From contig JAFAYL010000027.1 in the NCBI GenBank assembly GCA_019240405.1, forward strand, positions 24,346-88,345: DNA of 64,000 nucleotides, given 5' to 3'. A model generated the notes under the pieces. That model saw nothing but the letters and a program-made list of their open reading frames with translations, was not told the origin of the DNA and made no database searches. This DNA comes from Acidobacteriaceae bacterium (GTDB taxonomy: Bacteria > Acidobacteriota > Terriglobia > Bryobacterales > Bryobacteraceae). A program made the translations under genes and the position numbers. Shown here one piece after another: positions 8,105 to 16,777 of this stretch; position 1 is the first letter of the stretch; each line of letters starts with the position of its first letter.

Positions 8105-10927
8105 TCAGCTCCCCAATGTAGCCGCCAGCACAACAAGGTTTCGATTGTTGGGCAATGTGAGGCTCTTCACCGTCTTGGAATGATCCAGATGAAACGTGTA
8201 GCCGTACAGGTTGAACGTCCGGTTGTCCTCGCCGCCGTTCGCTTGATCGCGATAAGGCATGGCTACTGCTTCAATCTCGCCGCGAAAGAACTGCGGAACG
8301 AACCAGTCGCTGAAACTCTGCGTGAATTGTGAAGTCGTTCCGTCAGTGTACGTCACCGTAACTGGTTGTGATGTCTGGCTGCCATTGACGCCAGTCGCTA
8401 AAATCATCAAGGTTGAGAAGTGGTCCTCGGGTAGTTTGATGGGATCGCCGGTGCCGCTTACCGCGTCGAGCCGATTCGCAGGCCCAAAGCGGAACTGAAC
8501 GCCGCTAAGAACACGCGACTGAGTCAATAAATTCGCCGAGTACGAATACCCGTCTCCATCAAGCCCGCCGCTCGAGTAAGTTGCTCCATCCGTGTAAATC
8601 CCCGCAACATTGTAGGCTGCGGACAAATCCGCCGTTTTCCCGATTCCGCCCGTACCACTGGCCGCGCTCACCGCGAGGTTAATCCCGGCTGTTTGCGTGA
8701 GATTGCCTGACCGTGCCGTAATCGTAACGGCCGCGAATCCTGTCCGTGCCGTGCTGATCGCTGAGAGCTCCAGCTTGCTCTTGTTCTTCGCGCAAGCTGG
8801 TTCGAAGGATGCCCTAACTCCCGGCGGCAATCCCGAAATCGAGAGCTCAACGTTGTCGTCGAAACCGTTCAGGTCGCTGATGGTTATAGCGCTACTCGCT
8901 GCTCCCCTCTGATTCAGGAATACGTTGCCCTGCGTGATCAGCGTGAAGCCGGGCAGTGCGAGCGTGACGTAAGCGGTTTGCGTCACGCCTCCGCTACGAC
9001 CGGTGATCACGATCGGCAAATTGCCTCCCGGGGCTTCGCCAGTCGTCGTGACGGTTAGGGTCGAAACGCCTGAGCTGGTGATCGATGCCGGATCGATATG
9101 CGCCGTCACGCCGGGATGCTGTCCCAAAATCGCGACCGTAAGATCGACAGTCCCATGAAACCCGTTCAGAAACGTAACTGTGATTTCGCTCGTCCCGTCT
9201 TCACCTTGCTTGAGTTTCAGCGTGTCGGGCGATGCCGTAACCGCGAAATTTGGCCCGGTGGGCACTGGACCAAGTGCATTCAGCAGGTCCCGTCCGTTCG
9301 GCGAGCCCCAGCCTGTGACGAGATCGTATCCATCGACTGCTTGAAACAGATCGGGACTTCCGGAGTTGAAATTGTTTCCGCTCACAATGTCATGGAAGTC
9401 TTCGTCGTACTTCGATCCGCGGCCGATCGCGTAAATAATCGGATTCAAGAAACCAATTGGAAAGCCGTCCGCCTGCTGATTGGCCAAGGCCAAAAAACCC
9501 GCCCATCGCGGCGCCGAAAGACTCGTTCCGCCGACTCCTCCCTGGCACGACCCATTCGCGCAGAAGTAATTGTCTGTATCTGCTTCCGCCGCAACATCCG
9601 GGACATTACGCAAAGTTTTTGAGCCGTGGTTGGATGAATTGATCGCTGGCACCTGATATTTGGGAATGGAAAATCCGTTGGTGCTATAACCTCCACTGCT
9701 GCCAAACCAGGCAATTTCCGATTCCCATGGCCCGCCCGCGCCTTTCGTCGTTAAGTGGGTTCCGCCCGCAGCAGTGATGTAAGGATCGTCCTCGGGATAG
9801 AACGCCACATTGCAATTGCTCGTGCAGCTAGGAGGTGAGTAGGCTCCGCTATCTCCAGAGGCAACAAACAGGTTCTGCCCTTGCGCGGCGAATTCTTTGA
9901 ATATCGGCTCATCCGAGGCTGGGTCAGCGGGCAACCAGCCGAAGGAACAGCTCAGTTGCTTCGCGATATTGTCCGTCGCCATTTGGTTAAGCATGTCCGT
10001 GTCGTTATTGCCCTCATACACGACTATTAAGGAGAGGTTCGGGGCCATGGATATGGCCTGCTCCATGTCGATCACCTCTTCGCCGTCATCACAGCCCATG
10101 CCGCAGATGCCGTTCACGCCGTCCAGCAGCACGTTGACAATCGGAACCTTTAGCGGCTGATGGATGGTGCTGAAATAGTTTTCGACATCGCTAAGGTTGT
10201 AGGGTCCGAACTCGAAAAGCCCGATCGCTTGCCCACTGCCGTCGAGCGTGACGCCGGGGGCGTAAGCCGCGCGCATATCGCTGCCGAGAAACTGGCCTCC
10301 CGGACCGGAGCCAGTCTGGTTCGCGCCAAAGCTCGCCCCTGGCGCAGCATATTTCAGCCCAACTGGCCGGGGCGGCGCGAAATTGTTGAGCCCTGAAATC
10401 CCTGTTACCGGAATGCCCATCTCAACCGAGGGCTCCACGTCAGGCGCATAGTAGGTGCGATTTTCCGTTGGGTGCCGGTAGACCTGCATCGTCACCTTAA
10501 AGGCTTGCTCAATCTCTGCGACAGTCCCGCTGACATCAAGAACCAACCGGTTCGCAGCTCTGTTGGTCACCGTTAACCCATACGACGTGACGAAATTGAT
10601 GACCTTCTCGTAGTCTGCCGTCGTAGGCCCAAATTGTTCTGTGAACTGCTCAACGGACAGGAACTGACGATAATTGGGACTCCCGGGATCGTAGAGTTGC
10701 CCGAGCAGAGTATCAAGTTCGTCCCGATTGCGCAGCGACAGAGTTATTGCCAAATTGAGGCGCTCGGATGCGGCGAGTCGACCGGCCAGTTGGGCATCTG
10801 GAGTTGCGGCCAACCGGGTTTCGAGCGTTCGCCTTTGTTGCGCGCCTATAGGTATCGCAAACAAAAGCGACGCTATCGCGCCTATTGCTCGAGTTCCTGT
10901 TCTCCCTCGACGGAAATGCAGATTCAT
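8105..10927 (-). CDS. secreted S53 (sedolisin/kumamolisin-like) serine-carboxyl peptidase with C-terminal Ig-like domains
   Basis: The ATG at 10927 has GGAG just upstream and yields a signal peptide (MNLHFRRGRTG ... IPIGAQQ); an upstream TTG is less likely. An activation prodomain (YDPGSPNYRQFLSVEQFTEQ, TVAEIEQAFKVTMQVY) occupies about residues 40-185. The catalytic set is visible: E283 and D287 in GEEVIDMEQ, the oxyanion Asp in VASGDSGAYSP, and S471 in GGTSLSAPRWAG. After the calcium-site region (DGYDLVTGWGSPNGRDLL) come two Ig-like repeats (FAVTASPDTLKLKQGE; FTLITQGNVFLNQRG) and a C-terminal ~150-residue domain ending in LPNNRNLVVLAATLGS. At 940 residues it is longer than core sedolisins; the extra domains probably bind substrate or surface. 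Active at acidic pH in known members. Confidence 0.92.
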   Translation of the reverse strand: MNLHFRRGRTGTRAIGAIASLLFAIPIGAQQRRTLETRLAATPDAQLAGRLAASERLNLAITLSLRNRDELDTLLGQLYDPGSPNYRQFLSVEQFTEQFGPTTADYEKVINFVTSYGLTVTNRAANRLVLDVSGTVAEIEQAFKVTMQVYRHPTENRTYYAPDVEPSVEMGIPVTGISGLNNFAPPRPVGLKYAAPGASFGANQTGSGPGGQFLGSDMRAAYAPGVTLDGSGQAIGLFEFGPYNLSDVENYFSTIHQPLKVPIVNVLLDGVNGICGMGCDDGEEVIDMEQAISMAPNLSLIVVYEGNNDTDMLNQMATDNIAKQLSCSFGWLPADPASDEPIFKEFAAQGQNLFVASGDSGAYSPPSCTSNCNVAFYPEDDPYITAAGGTHLTTKGAGGPWESEIAWFGSSGGYSTNGFSIPKYQVPAINSSNHGSKTLRNVPDVAAEADTDNYFCANGSCQGGVGGTSLSAPRWAGFLALANQQADGFPIGFLNPIIYAIGRGSKYDEDFHDIVSGNNFNSGSPDLFQAVDGYDLVTGWGSPNGRDLLNALGPVPTGPNFAVTASPDTLKLKQGEDGTSEITVTFLNGFHGTVDLTVAILGQHPGVTAHIDPASITSSGVSTLTVTTTGEAPGGNLPIVITGRSGGVTQTAYVTLALPGFTLITQGNVFLNQRGAASSAITISDLNGFDDNVELSISGLPPGVRASFEPACAKNKSKLELSAISTARTGFAAVTITARSGNLTQTAGINLAVSAASGTGGIGKTADLSAAYNVAGIYTDGATYSSGGLDGDGYSYSANLLTQSRVLSGVQFRFGPANRLDAVSGTGDPIKLPEDHFSTLMILATGVNGSQTSQPVTVTYTDGTTSQFTQSFSDWFVPQFFRGEIEAVAMPYRDQANGGEDNRTFNLYGYTFHLDHSKTVKSLTLPNNRNLVVLAATLGS

Positions 10928-11026
10928 AAGGACTCCGAACTCCACATTAAGCGGCAAATTCCTGCCAAAGAGATCAAATCTGGATGAAATTTTCCTGAAA
11001 GTCAGATGAGAAGCGCTGAAACTTCA

Positions 11027-13183
11027 CTACCGGCAGATACCGGCCGAAGTCGATGCGCTTAAAACCGGCTGAGGGGCAGCCGCGAGCGATCTCTTCGCGT
11101 GGATTACTTCCGGCACATCCGGATCGGCATAGCGCGAGATCCGTAGAAAGCGCTCATATGCCAAACGGCTTTGGTCAAACTGGCACTTCTGCTCGTACGC
11201 GCGAGCCGAATGATACTCGGCCAATGGATAGCTGGGGTTGAGCCGGAGAATGCGCCGATATTCGGCGATCGCCTCGTCGGGATGGCCGGTCTCGAGATAG
11301 GCGTTGGCTAGGCAGTCCTCATATAAATCGAGCCCCGAACTCGGGGGGAGATGCTGGAGGGCGCTTTTGAAATGCGAGATGGCCTGCTCGGTTTCCCGCC
11401 GTTTCAGAGCCAGCGTGCCCAGGTAGTAATCGTAGCTTCTCAGTTCCTGCCTGACGCCCCGCTCAGGATATGGAAAGTTCTCGAACAGTTTTTCTTTTAA
11501 CTGAGAGGCCCTGACGGTATCGCCCCGATCCAGCGCAAACAGTAGTGAATTCCACACCGCTCCCTTCTCGCATTTCATCTCATTCTTTGCAGCGATCTCG
11601 CCGCGCGCCGGCTCATGCATGCGCTGCCATACTTGTGCGATGCTGCCGTATCCAACCGCTCGCGCCGCGTTGGAGCGCGTGACCCGAATGTAGCGCTCGT
11701 ATTGCCGGATGGCTTCGCGGTATTGCCCGCGTTGCGCGTAAACGTCGCCCAAATGAATCATTGCCGGCTCGAAAGCCGGGTTGAGGAACAGCGCAGCTTT
11801 GTATTCGTCTAACGCTTCGTCGAATCTTCCTGACTGCTCATAAGACATCCCCAAACTGTCGTGAGCATTAGGCTCTTTGGGATCTAATTGGACATAGCGC
11901 TGATGTGCGGCGATTGCCTCCTCATAGCGCATCAATCCCAGGTAACATATACCCAGCACGTTATATAGCTCACTGTTTTCACGAGCTGTTGTTAATCCTT
12001 GCTGAAGAGTAGCGATCGCTTCAGCGGGATGTTCTTCGCGGTAAAGAAGCCGGCCCAGCCGGGCATACGCCTCATTCTCCGCGGGATATTCAGTGACAAT
12101 CTGTCGAAGGTGAGCAATCGCTGCGGGGTAGTCATTTCGCGCAATCGCATACCAGGCAGTCACATAGAGCCTGTCCTTTTCGGTGAGGTGATCGGAAAGT
12201 TGAATCGCCTTCTCCAAATACGGCTTTCCTTTTTCCGGCAAAAAGTCAGTGACTGCGTAGGCAAATCCGATTCGCGCGTACGCCATCGCAAATGTCGGAT
12301 CTACCTGAACCGCTTTGTGCAAGAGCTCCACTGCCTGCGCGTTTTCAAAACCCTGCGCTTCTCTCACGCCCAGCGAGTAATAGCGATACGCCTCGAGATT
12401 ATTGGTCATCACCTCGGCGAGGCTGGTCTCGTTCGCCGTGCTGCTCGGCGCCGAGGGCCGGTGGTCGGCCGCTAATCCACTGCTTCGCGGCGCTGCGAGC
12501 GGCGGATCGGTATGCCGTTCGGTAGGATGCGGAGAAAATCGCAGGAATACGATGAATACTCCGGCAGCAAAAGCTGCCAACGCGAGTTTTTGCGCCAGCC
12601 CGATGAGTGGCCGTTTGATCTCCTCCCCTTTAGATTTCAGTTCACCCTGAGCGCTCTCGATTTGGTGTCCGGATGCGCCGCTGGTCTCTATCCCTTCGTG
12701 CGCGTGAACCGGTTCCACCAGATGGGGACAGCACTCCTCCAGCGGTCCGATAAAGCGGTAGCCGATGCGAGGGATCGTTTTCACGAACCGAGGCTGGTGT
12801 GGATCATCGCTCAAAACCTTCCGAATATCAGCGACGCATTGAACCAGCGCGTTGTCCGTCACGGAAATCCCCGGCCAGAAATTCTCGATGAGCTCTTCTT
12901 TGCTGACCAATCGATCGCGATGCTCGATCAAATAGATCAGTATGTGAAACGATTGAGGCCGAAGGTATTGTTCGCCGCCTTCACGCCTGATGCAGCCTTG
13001 GCGGCAATCGATTTCTATTTCAGCGCAGCGGTACACGATCCTCAGCGGATCAGCCGGCGCAACGGCAATCACACCCGGCTTGGGTTTGCCGGCCTGAGAA
13101 GTGGCGGCATGTGCAGCCATACTGAAGACTCCCGAAGGCTCAGAGCGTCGGCAACGCTCCACTAACGCGCGATTATATCCCAT
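11027..13183 (-). CDS. membrane-anchored winged-helix regulator with TPR repeats (CadC/ToxR topology)
   Basis: Residues ~45-150 are an OmpR/PhoB-type winged helix (EIEIDCRQGCIRREGGEQYL, LRPQSFHILIYLIEHRDRLV, SKEELIENFWPG, DNALVQCVADIRKVLSDDP, TIPRIGYRF). A single hydrophobic segment (LALAAFAAGVFIVFL) follows near residue 205. The remaining ~480 residues are a long TPR array (KPYLEKAIQL, AENEAYARLGRLLYREEHPA, LYNVLGICYLGLMRYEEA and others). The layout implies a cytoplasmic DNA-binding head with a periplasmic TPR sensor, as in CadC-like regulators. It lies 99 bp upstream of the S53 peptidase on the same strand and may regulate it; that link is inference. The start could also be the ATG at 13120. 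Confidence 0.88.
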   Translation of the reverse strand: MGYNRALVERCRRSEPSGVFSMAAHAATSQAGKPKPGVIAVAPADPLRIVYRCAEIEIDCRQGCIRREGGEQYLRPQSFHILIYLIEHRDRLVSKEELIENFWPGISVTDNALVQCVADIRKVLSDDPHQPRFVKTIPRIGYRFIGPLEECCPHLVEPVHAHEGIETSGASGHQIESAQGELKSKGEEIKRPLIGLAQKLALAAFAAGVFIVFLRFSPHPTERHTDPPLAAPRSSGLAADHRPSAPSSTANETSLAEVMTNNLEAYRYYSLGVREAQGFENAQAVELLHKAVQVDPTFAMAYARIGFAYAVTDFLPEKGKPYLEKAIQLSDHLTEKDRLYVTAWYAIARNDYPAAIAHLRQIVTEYPAENEAYARLGRLLYREEHPAEAIATLQQGLTTARENSELYNVLGICYLGLMRYEEAIAAHQRYVQLDPKEPNAHDSLGMSYEQSGRFDEALDEYKAALFLNPAFEPAMIHLGDVYAQRGQYREAIRQYERYIRVTRSNAARAVGYGSIAQVWQRMHEPARGEIAAKNEMKCEKGAVWNSLLFALDRGDTVRASQLKEKLFENFPYPERGVRQELRSYDYYLGTLALKRRETEQAISHFKSALQHLPPSSGLDLYEDCLANAYLETGHPDEAIAEYRRILRLNPSYPLAEYHSARAYEQKCQFDQSRLAYERFLRISRYADPDVPEVIHAKRSLAAAPQPVLSASTSAGICR

Positions 13184-13225
13184 GCGCGCCCATGCCGGAG
13201 ATCGCGTCGGTTCCTAATTTACGTT

Positions 13226-14113
13226 TTACGGAACAACGAGGTTAGTGCGGCTGCTGAGTGGCCGGGCTTTTCCATTCGCAATCTCGATGAACTCGTCTCT
13301 GACGGTGTCATAGGGCGGCCGACCGACAAAGAACTTGTAAGTGTAATGCGTTTGCGTCCGCTGCCCATTGCTGTTCAAACCAGTCTCACGGTAAGCGTCG
13401 AGAGAAAAACTGCGGATGCCCTCAGATGCTTCCTTCGGATGCTCCTTGGCGAATTGAATTTGGTCAAAATCGCCGCTTTCAAGAGTAATTCTGAGGAAGA
13501 TCTTGCCGTCCTTTGATACCTGGCCCAGATCATAGACTTTGTAGTTCCCCCAGGGCTCGAGGGATGTCCGAATCACCAATGTGTCTTCTCCAACCTTGAT
13601 ACGCTCCAGAATGTAGTGAAGCATTCCTCGCGGCGTAACTCCTCGCGGGTAGAGGTCAATCATGTGTGCCATCCCTGAGTCGCGGCAAGTTTTGTCGCCC
13701 GACTCGGCGCACGCGCGTGTGAGCAAAGCGACGGCCTGCCAGTCGTCCGGGTTTGCCGTCACAAGCGGCTTCAAGATCGTCATCGGATAGTTTGTGTCTC
13801 CTGTATTCAGCGCTGCTTCACTAGCGAACTTCGATATCACCGGATCACCCTGCAACTGCGAGAGCATTTGTTTATACACCGCGAGTGCATCGGCGTACCG
13901 TTGTGCATTGAAGGCTTTCGTGGCTTGATCGAACTGTTGCTTCTGCTCCGGAGTTAAGCGATTGACGAGATCTTGCACAGACTCGGCCTGAGATGCCGCA
14001 GGTGCCTGTGCAAATCCGATTCCTCCAAACATCGGAAATACTAAAGTGAATGTCGTCGCAAATAAACCGAACGAATGCCCGCGAGGTAAGCAGGAACGCA
14101 TGCGGATCAGCAT
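13226..14113 (-). CDS. secreted protein with TPR-like N-terminal half, function unknown
   Basis: A signal peptide is evident (ATTFTLVFPMFGGIGFAQA). Residues ~45-140 contain TPR-like helices (FDQATKAFNAQRYADALAVYKQML, VISKFASEAALNTGDTNYPM). The C-terminal half is beta-rich (LEPWGNYKVYDLGQVSKDG, HYTYKFFVGRPPYDT) and matches nothing I can name. The start may be ATG 14113 or 14101. It lies 42 bp upstream of the winged-helix regulator on the same strand, and the plus-strand gene at 14153 is divergent, so the promoter must sit in the 39 bp between them or inside the neighbours. Confidence 0.75.
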   Translation of the reverse strand: MLIRMRSCLPRGHSFGLFATTFTLVFPMFGGIGFAQAPAASQAESVQDLVNRLTPEQKQQFDQATKAFNAQRYADALAVYKQMLSQLQGDPVISKFASEAALNTGDTNYPMTILKPLVTANPDDWQAVALLTRACAESGDKTCRDSGMAHMIDLYPRGVTPRGMLHYILERIKVGEDTLVIRTSLEPWGNYKVYDLGQVSKDGKIFLRITLESGDFDQIQFAKEHPKEASEGIRSFSLDAYRETGLNSNGQRTQTHYTYKFFVGRPPYDTVRDEFIEIANGKARPLSSRTNLVVP

Positions 14114-14152
14114 AGCTCAGAGTAGGCAACGCCTCCGGCTAAAATCAAATAA

Positions 14153-14569
14153 ATGCCGGTAACTTCCTCTCGTGCGGCCGTGTCACCAAGCGAGCGCTCG
14201 CCCTATCTGCCTGTGGCGCTTGCGTGGCTGATTCCCGGCGCGGGCCATTTTCTGCTCGGGCGTCGATGGCGCGCCGCAATCATCTTCTTCTCCGTCACCC
14301 TGATGTTCGTCATTGGGCTGCTGATGCGTGGACCGCTGTTTAAGATTGGCGGCGCCGATCTGCTCTCACGATTAATTCAGTTCGGCGGCTTCCTCGGCGA
14401 TCTGGCCTGCGGCTTTCTCTATTTCTTAACAGTTTGGCTTGGTTATGCGGCTCCTGATATCGCTGGGCACAACCCGGACTATGGGTCCAAATTTCTCGTA
14501 GCTGCCGGGTTGCTGAACGTTTTGGCAATGGTTGACGTCTACGAAATCGCGACGAAGCAGAAAGAATAA
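14153..14569 (+). CDS. small integral membrane protein (DUF6677-like)
   Basis: A 138-residue protein beginning with a short Ser-rich tail, then LAWLIPGAGHFLLGRRWRAA, a TM2-like turn between the first membrane segments, followed by IIFFSVTLMFVIGLLMRG, FLGDLACGFLYFLTVWL and a last segment FLVAAGLLNVLAMVDVY. Four helices are likely. The sequence resembles an acidobacterial conserved family I recall as DUF6677, without known function. It opens a plus-strand run with a 60-residue protein and miaB (12 bp gap to the next gene). Confidence 0.7.
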   Translation: MPVTSSRAAVSPSERSPYLPVALAWLIPGAGHFLLGRRWRAAIIFFSVTLMFVIGLLMRGPLFKIGGADLLSRLIQFGGFLGDLACGFLYFLTVWLGYAAPDIAGHNPDYGSKFLVAAGLLNVLAMVDVYEIATKQKE

Positions 14570-14581
14570 AGTCAGCGCTCC

Positions 14582-14764
14582 ATGCATATCACCCTCAATC
14601 ACTTTGAAGTTTCGATTATTTTCGCGCTCATCGCCAGCGTCGTCTTAGGATTGGTTACCAAGCGCACAGATCGGGAGCGCGTCCGCTACGGCCTGTACTG
14701 CTTCGGCTGTTTTATAGCCGCGCTCTTCGGCATTGGTTGGGCTATGCATTTTCTGCACGGATGA
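14582..14764 (+). CDS. small membrane protein, function unknown
   Basis: A 60-residue ORF with two hydrophobic segments (VSIIFALIASVVLGLV and LYCFGCFIAALFGIGWAM) joined by a basic loop KRTDRERVRYG. Its stop overlaps the ATG of miaB (ATGA at 14761-14764). The spacing of 12 bp from the preceding gene and the overlap with the next one support it as a real, translated gene. No family recognised. Confidence 0.6.
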   Translation: MHITLNHFEVSIIFALIASVVLGLVTKRTDRERVRYGLYCFGCFIAALFGIGWAMHFLHG

Positions 14765-16146
14765 GCGAATTACTCGAAGCTTCGCGAGCAATGAAGAAGT
14801 TCTACATCGAGACGTTCGGCTGTCAAATGAACGCCCACGATTCAGAGAAAGTGGTGGGAACGCTTGTCCGGCAAGGCTACACGCAAGTCGATTCGCCCGA
14901 GCAGGCCGACCTGATTTTCTACAACACCTGTAGTATTCGCGATAAAGCCGAGCAAAAGGTCTTCAGCCGCCTTCAGCAATTTAAGCGCGATGCCGGCAAG
15001 GGCAAAGTCTTCGCTGTTCTCGGCTGTGTCGCCCAACAGGAAGGCGAGCGCATTTTTGAGCGCGCGCCTCACGTCAGTTTGGTTGCCGGTTCGGCGAGCT
15101 ATACCAAATTGCCTGAAATGCTCGTGCAGCTCGAGGCAGGAAATCGCCGTGTGACCGGGCTCAGCCTCGACACCACAGAAACCTTCGATACTCCGTTTAC
15201 CCGCCGCGATAATCCTCACCGCGCCTATATCACGATCATCGAAGGTTGTGATAAATCGTGCGCCTATTGCGTTGTGCCGTTCACGCGCGGCCCCGAGCGC
15301 AGCCGTACCAGCGAGAGCGTCATGCGCGAAGCACGCACTCTCGCCGAAGCCGGATACTCGGAGGTTCAGTTGCTCGGCCAAAACGTAAACAGTTACCGCG
15401 ATCCATCGCCCGCCGGTTGGGACTTCTCTCAGTTGCTCGCCGGCACAGGCAAGATCGACGGCATTCGCCGCGTCCGATTCACTACTTCGCATCCCCGCGA
15501 TTTCGTAAAGAACATCGTCGACGCAATCGATGCCTGCCCGGCGCTGTGCAATCATGTGCATCTCCCTGTTCAATCGGGATCGGATGCGGTACTGTCACGC
15601 ATGCAGCGCCTCTACTCGCGAGATCAATACATCCGACGGATTGAGTGGATCAAAAACTCGAAGCGCGATATCGCAATCACAACCGACATAATCGTCGGCT
15701 TTCCCGGCGAATCGGAAGCCGATTTCAATCAGACCCTTAGGCTTGCCGAAGAAGTCGAATACGATTCGATGTTCATCTTCAAGTATTCCAAGCGTCCGAA
15801 TACGTCCGCCCTTCAATACGAAGACCACATTCCTGAGGAAGAGAAAACGCGCCGTTTAATGGTCCTGCAGGAACGGCAGCGGACGATTCAGATTCGCCGC
15901 AACGCGTCTTATATTGGCCGAACCGAAGAAGTACTTGTGGAGGGCTACAACCTGGCAACCGATCAATGGATCGGGCGCACAAGCCAAAACAAGACGCTCA
16001 ACTTTTCTGATTCAACTCTGCCTGCGCCCTCGAACGATAACACTCTGGTCGGCCAATATTCCGACGTGCTGATTACTCGCGCAGGACCGAACAGCCTCGC
16101 TGGAGAGCGCTCGTCTCCCGAAGCTGCCTCGCTTGCAGTAAGCTAG
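14761..16146 (+). CDS. miaB: tRNA-2-methylthio-N6-dimethylallyladenosine synthase MiaB
   Basis: Radical-SAM methylthiotransferase that modifies A37 of tRNAs reading UNN codons. The N-terminal MTTase domain carries three cluster cysteines (FGCQMN, NTCSIRDKAEQK, LGCVAQQEGE). The radical-SAM CX3CX2C is C163, C167 and C170 (GCDKSCAYCVVPFTRGPERS). TSHPRDF, LPVQSGSD and DIIVGFPGE follow, and a C-terminal TRAM domain begins near residue 385 (GRTEEVLVEG). The start at 14761 uses the ATGA overlap with the upstream small gene; the ATG at 14791 (MKKFYIETFG) is a good alternative because family members often start there. Confidence 0.96.
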   Translation: MSELLEASRAMKKFYIETFGCQMNAHDSEKVVGTLVRQGYTQVDSPEQADLIFYNTCSIRDKAEQKVFSRLQQFKRDAGKGKVFAVLGCVAQQEGERIFERAPHVSLVAGSASYTKLPEMLVQLEAGNRRVTGLSLDTTETFDTPFTRRDNPHRAYITIIEGCDKSCAYCVVPFTRGPERSRTSESVMREARTLAEAGYSEVQLLGQNVNSYRDPSPAGWDFSQLLAGTGKIDGIRRVRFTTSHPRDFVKNIVDAIDACPALCNHVHLPVQSGSDAVLSRMQRLYSRDQYIRRIEWIKNSKRDIAITTDIIVGFPGESEADFNQTLRLAEEVEYDSMFIFKYSKRPNTSALQYEDHIPEEEKTRRLMVLQERQRTIQIRRNASYIGRTEEVLVEGYNLATDQWIGRTSQNKTLNFSDSTLPAPSNDNTLVGQYSDVLITRAGPNSLAGERSSPEAASLAVS

Positions 16147-16242
16147 GTATCAAGCCGACACGGCCAGGGAAACGCCCAGTACATTTTTCTCAAACGGCCC
16201 GCAACGAGTGTGCGTCTACTCTTGTGGCAAGCGGAGGCAATC

Positions 16243-16728
16243 TTGGAAGTAGAGATGAAAATTCGCGGTCTCATGATGGATCCCATGACCAATATGCCCA
16301 TAGTGGTGCTTAAGGATTCGACCGGAGATGCGGTCCTGCCGATCTGGGTCGGAATCTATGAAGCCAACGCGATCGCCCTCGAGATCGAAAAAGTGAACAC
16401 CCCTCGCCCGATGACGCACGATCTCATCAAAATTCTGCTGATGGGCCTCGAGACGTCAATCAAAAAAGTCGTCGTGAATGAGTTAAAGGACGACACCTTC
16501 TACGCCCTAATTTGGATCGAGCGTGAAGGCAAGCTCATGAGCGTCGATTCGCGCCCTAGCGATGCTCTCGCGCTCGCGCTCCGTCACGATTGTCCAATCT
16601 ACGTCGAAGATAAGGTTCTGCAGTCCTCTCGCAGCTCGGGCAGCGTCTCCGAGAAGGTCAACAACGAAGAACTGCGTAAGTGGCTCGAGAATCTGAACGA
16701 CGAGGATATGGGCCGCTACAAAATGTAG
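16243..16728 (+). CDS. bifunctional nuclease (BFN/DUF151) family protein
   Basis: 161 residues from a TTG start. GGAGG at 16233-16237 sits five bases before TTG 16243, giving (M)EVEMKIRGLMMDP, the usual N-terminus; the ATG at 16255 would be too far from that ribosome site. Residues 5-130 are a BFN domain (PIVVLKDSTGDAVLPIWVGI, ANAIALEIEKVNTPRPMTHD, FYALIWIEREGKLMSVDSRP, SDALALALRHDCPIYVEDKV). A C-terminal acidic tail resembles a UvrB/UvrC helix (NNEELRKWLENLNDEDMGRY). Related proteins have DNase/RNase activity in plants and are widespread but uncharacterised in bacteria. Separated from miaB by 96 bp, so possibly transcribed separately. Confidence 0.88.
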   Translation: MEVEMKIRGLMMDPMTNMPIVVLKDSTGDAVLPIWVGIYEANAIALEIEKVNTPRPMTHDLIKILLMGLETSIKKVVVNELKDDTFYALIWIEREGKLMSVDSRPSDALALALRHDCPIYVEDKVLQSSRSSGSVSEKVNNEELRKWLENLNDEDMGRYKM

Positions 16729-16755
16729 GTCGGGGACACTGCCCAAAACCCGTAG

Positions 16756-16775
16756 GGTGCGGGCATGCCCGCACC
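16756..16775. terminator. 20-bp perfect palindrome between convergent genes
   Basis: GGTGCGGGCA at 16756-16765 is followed immediately by its exact reverse complement TGCCCGCACC. It lies between the BFN gene stop (16728) and the convergent stop at 16778. It can form a stem of at least eight GC-rich pairs on both strands, with a short T-run (CGTTT) only on the plus side. A bidirectional terminator or a dispersed repeat element are both possible. Confidence 0.5.
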
Positions 16776-16777
16776 GT

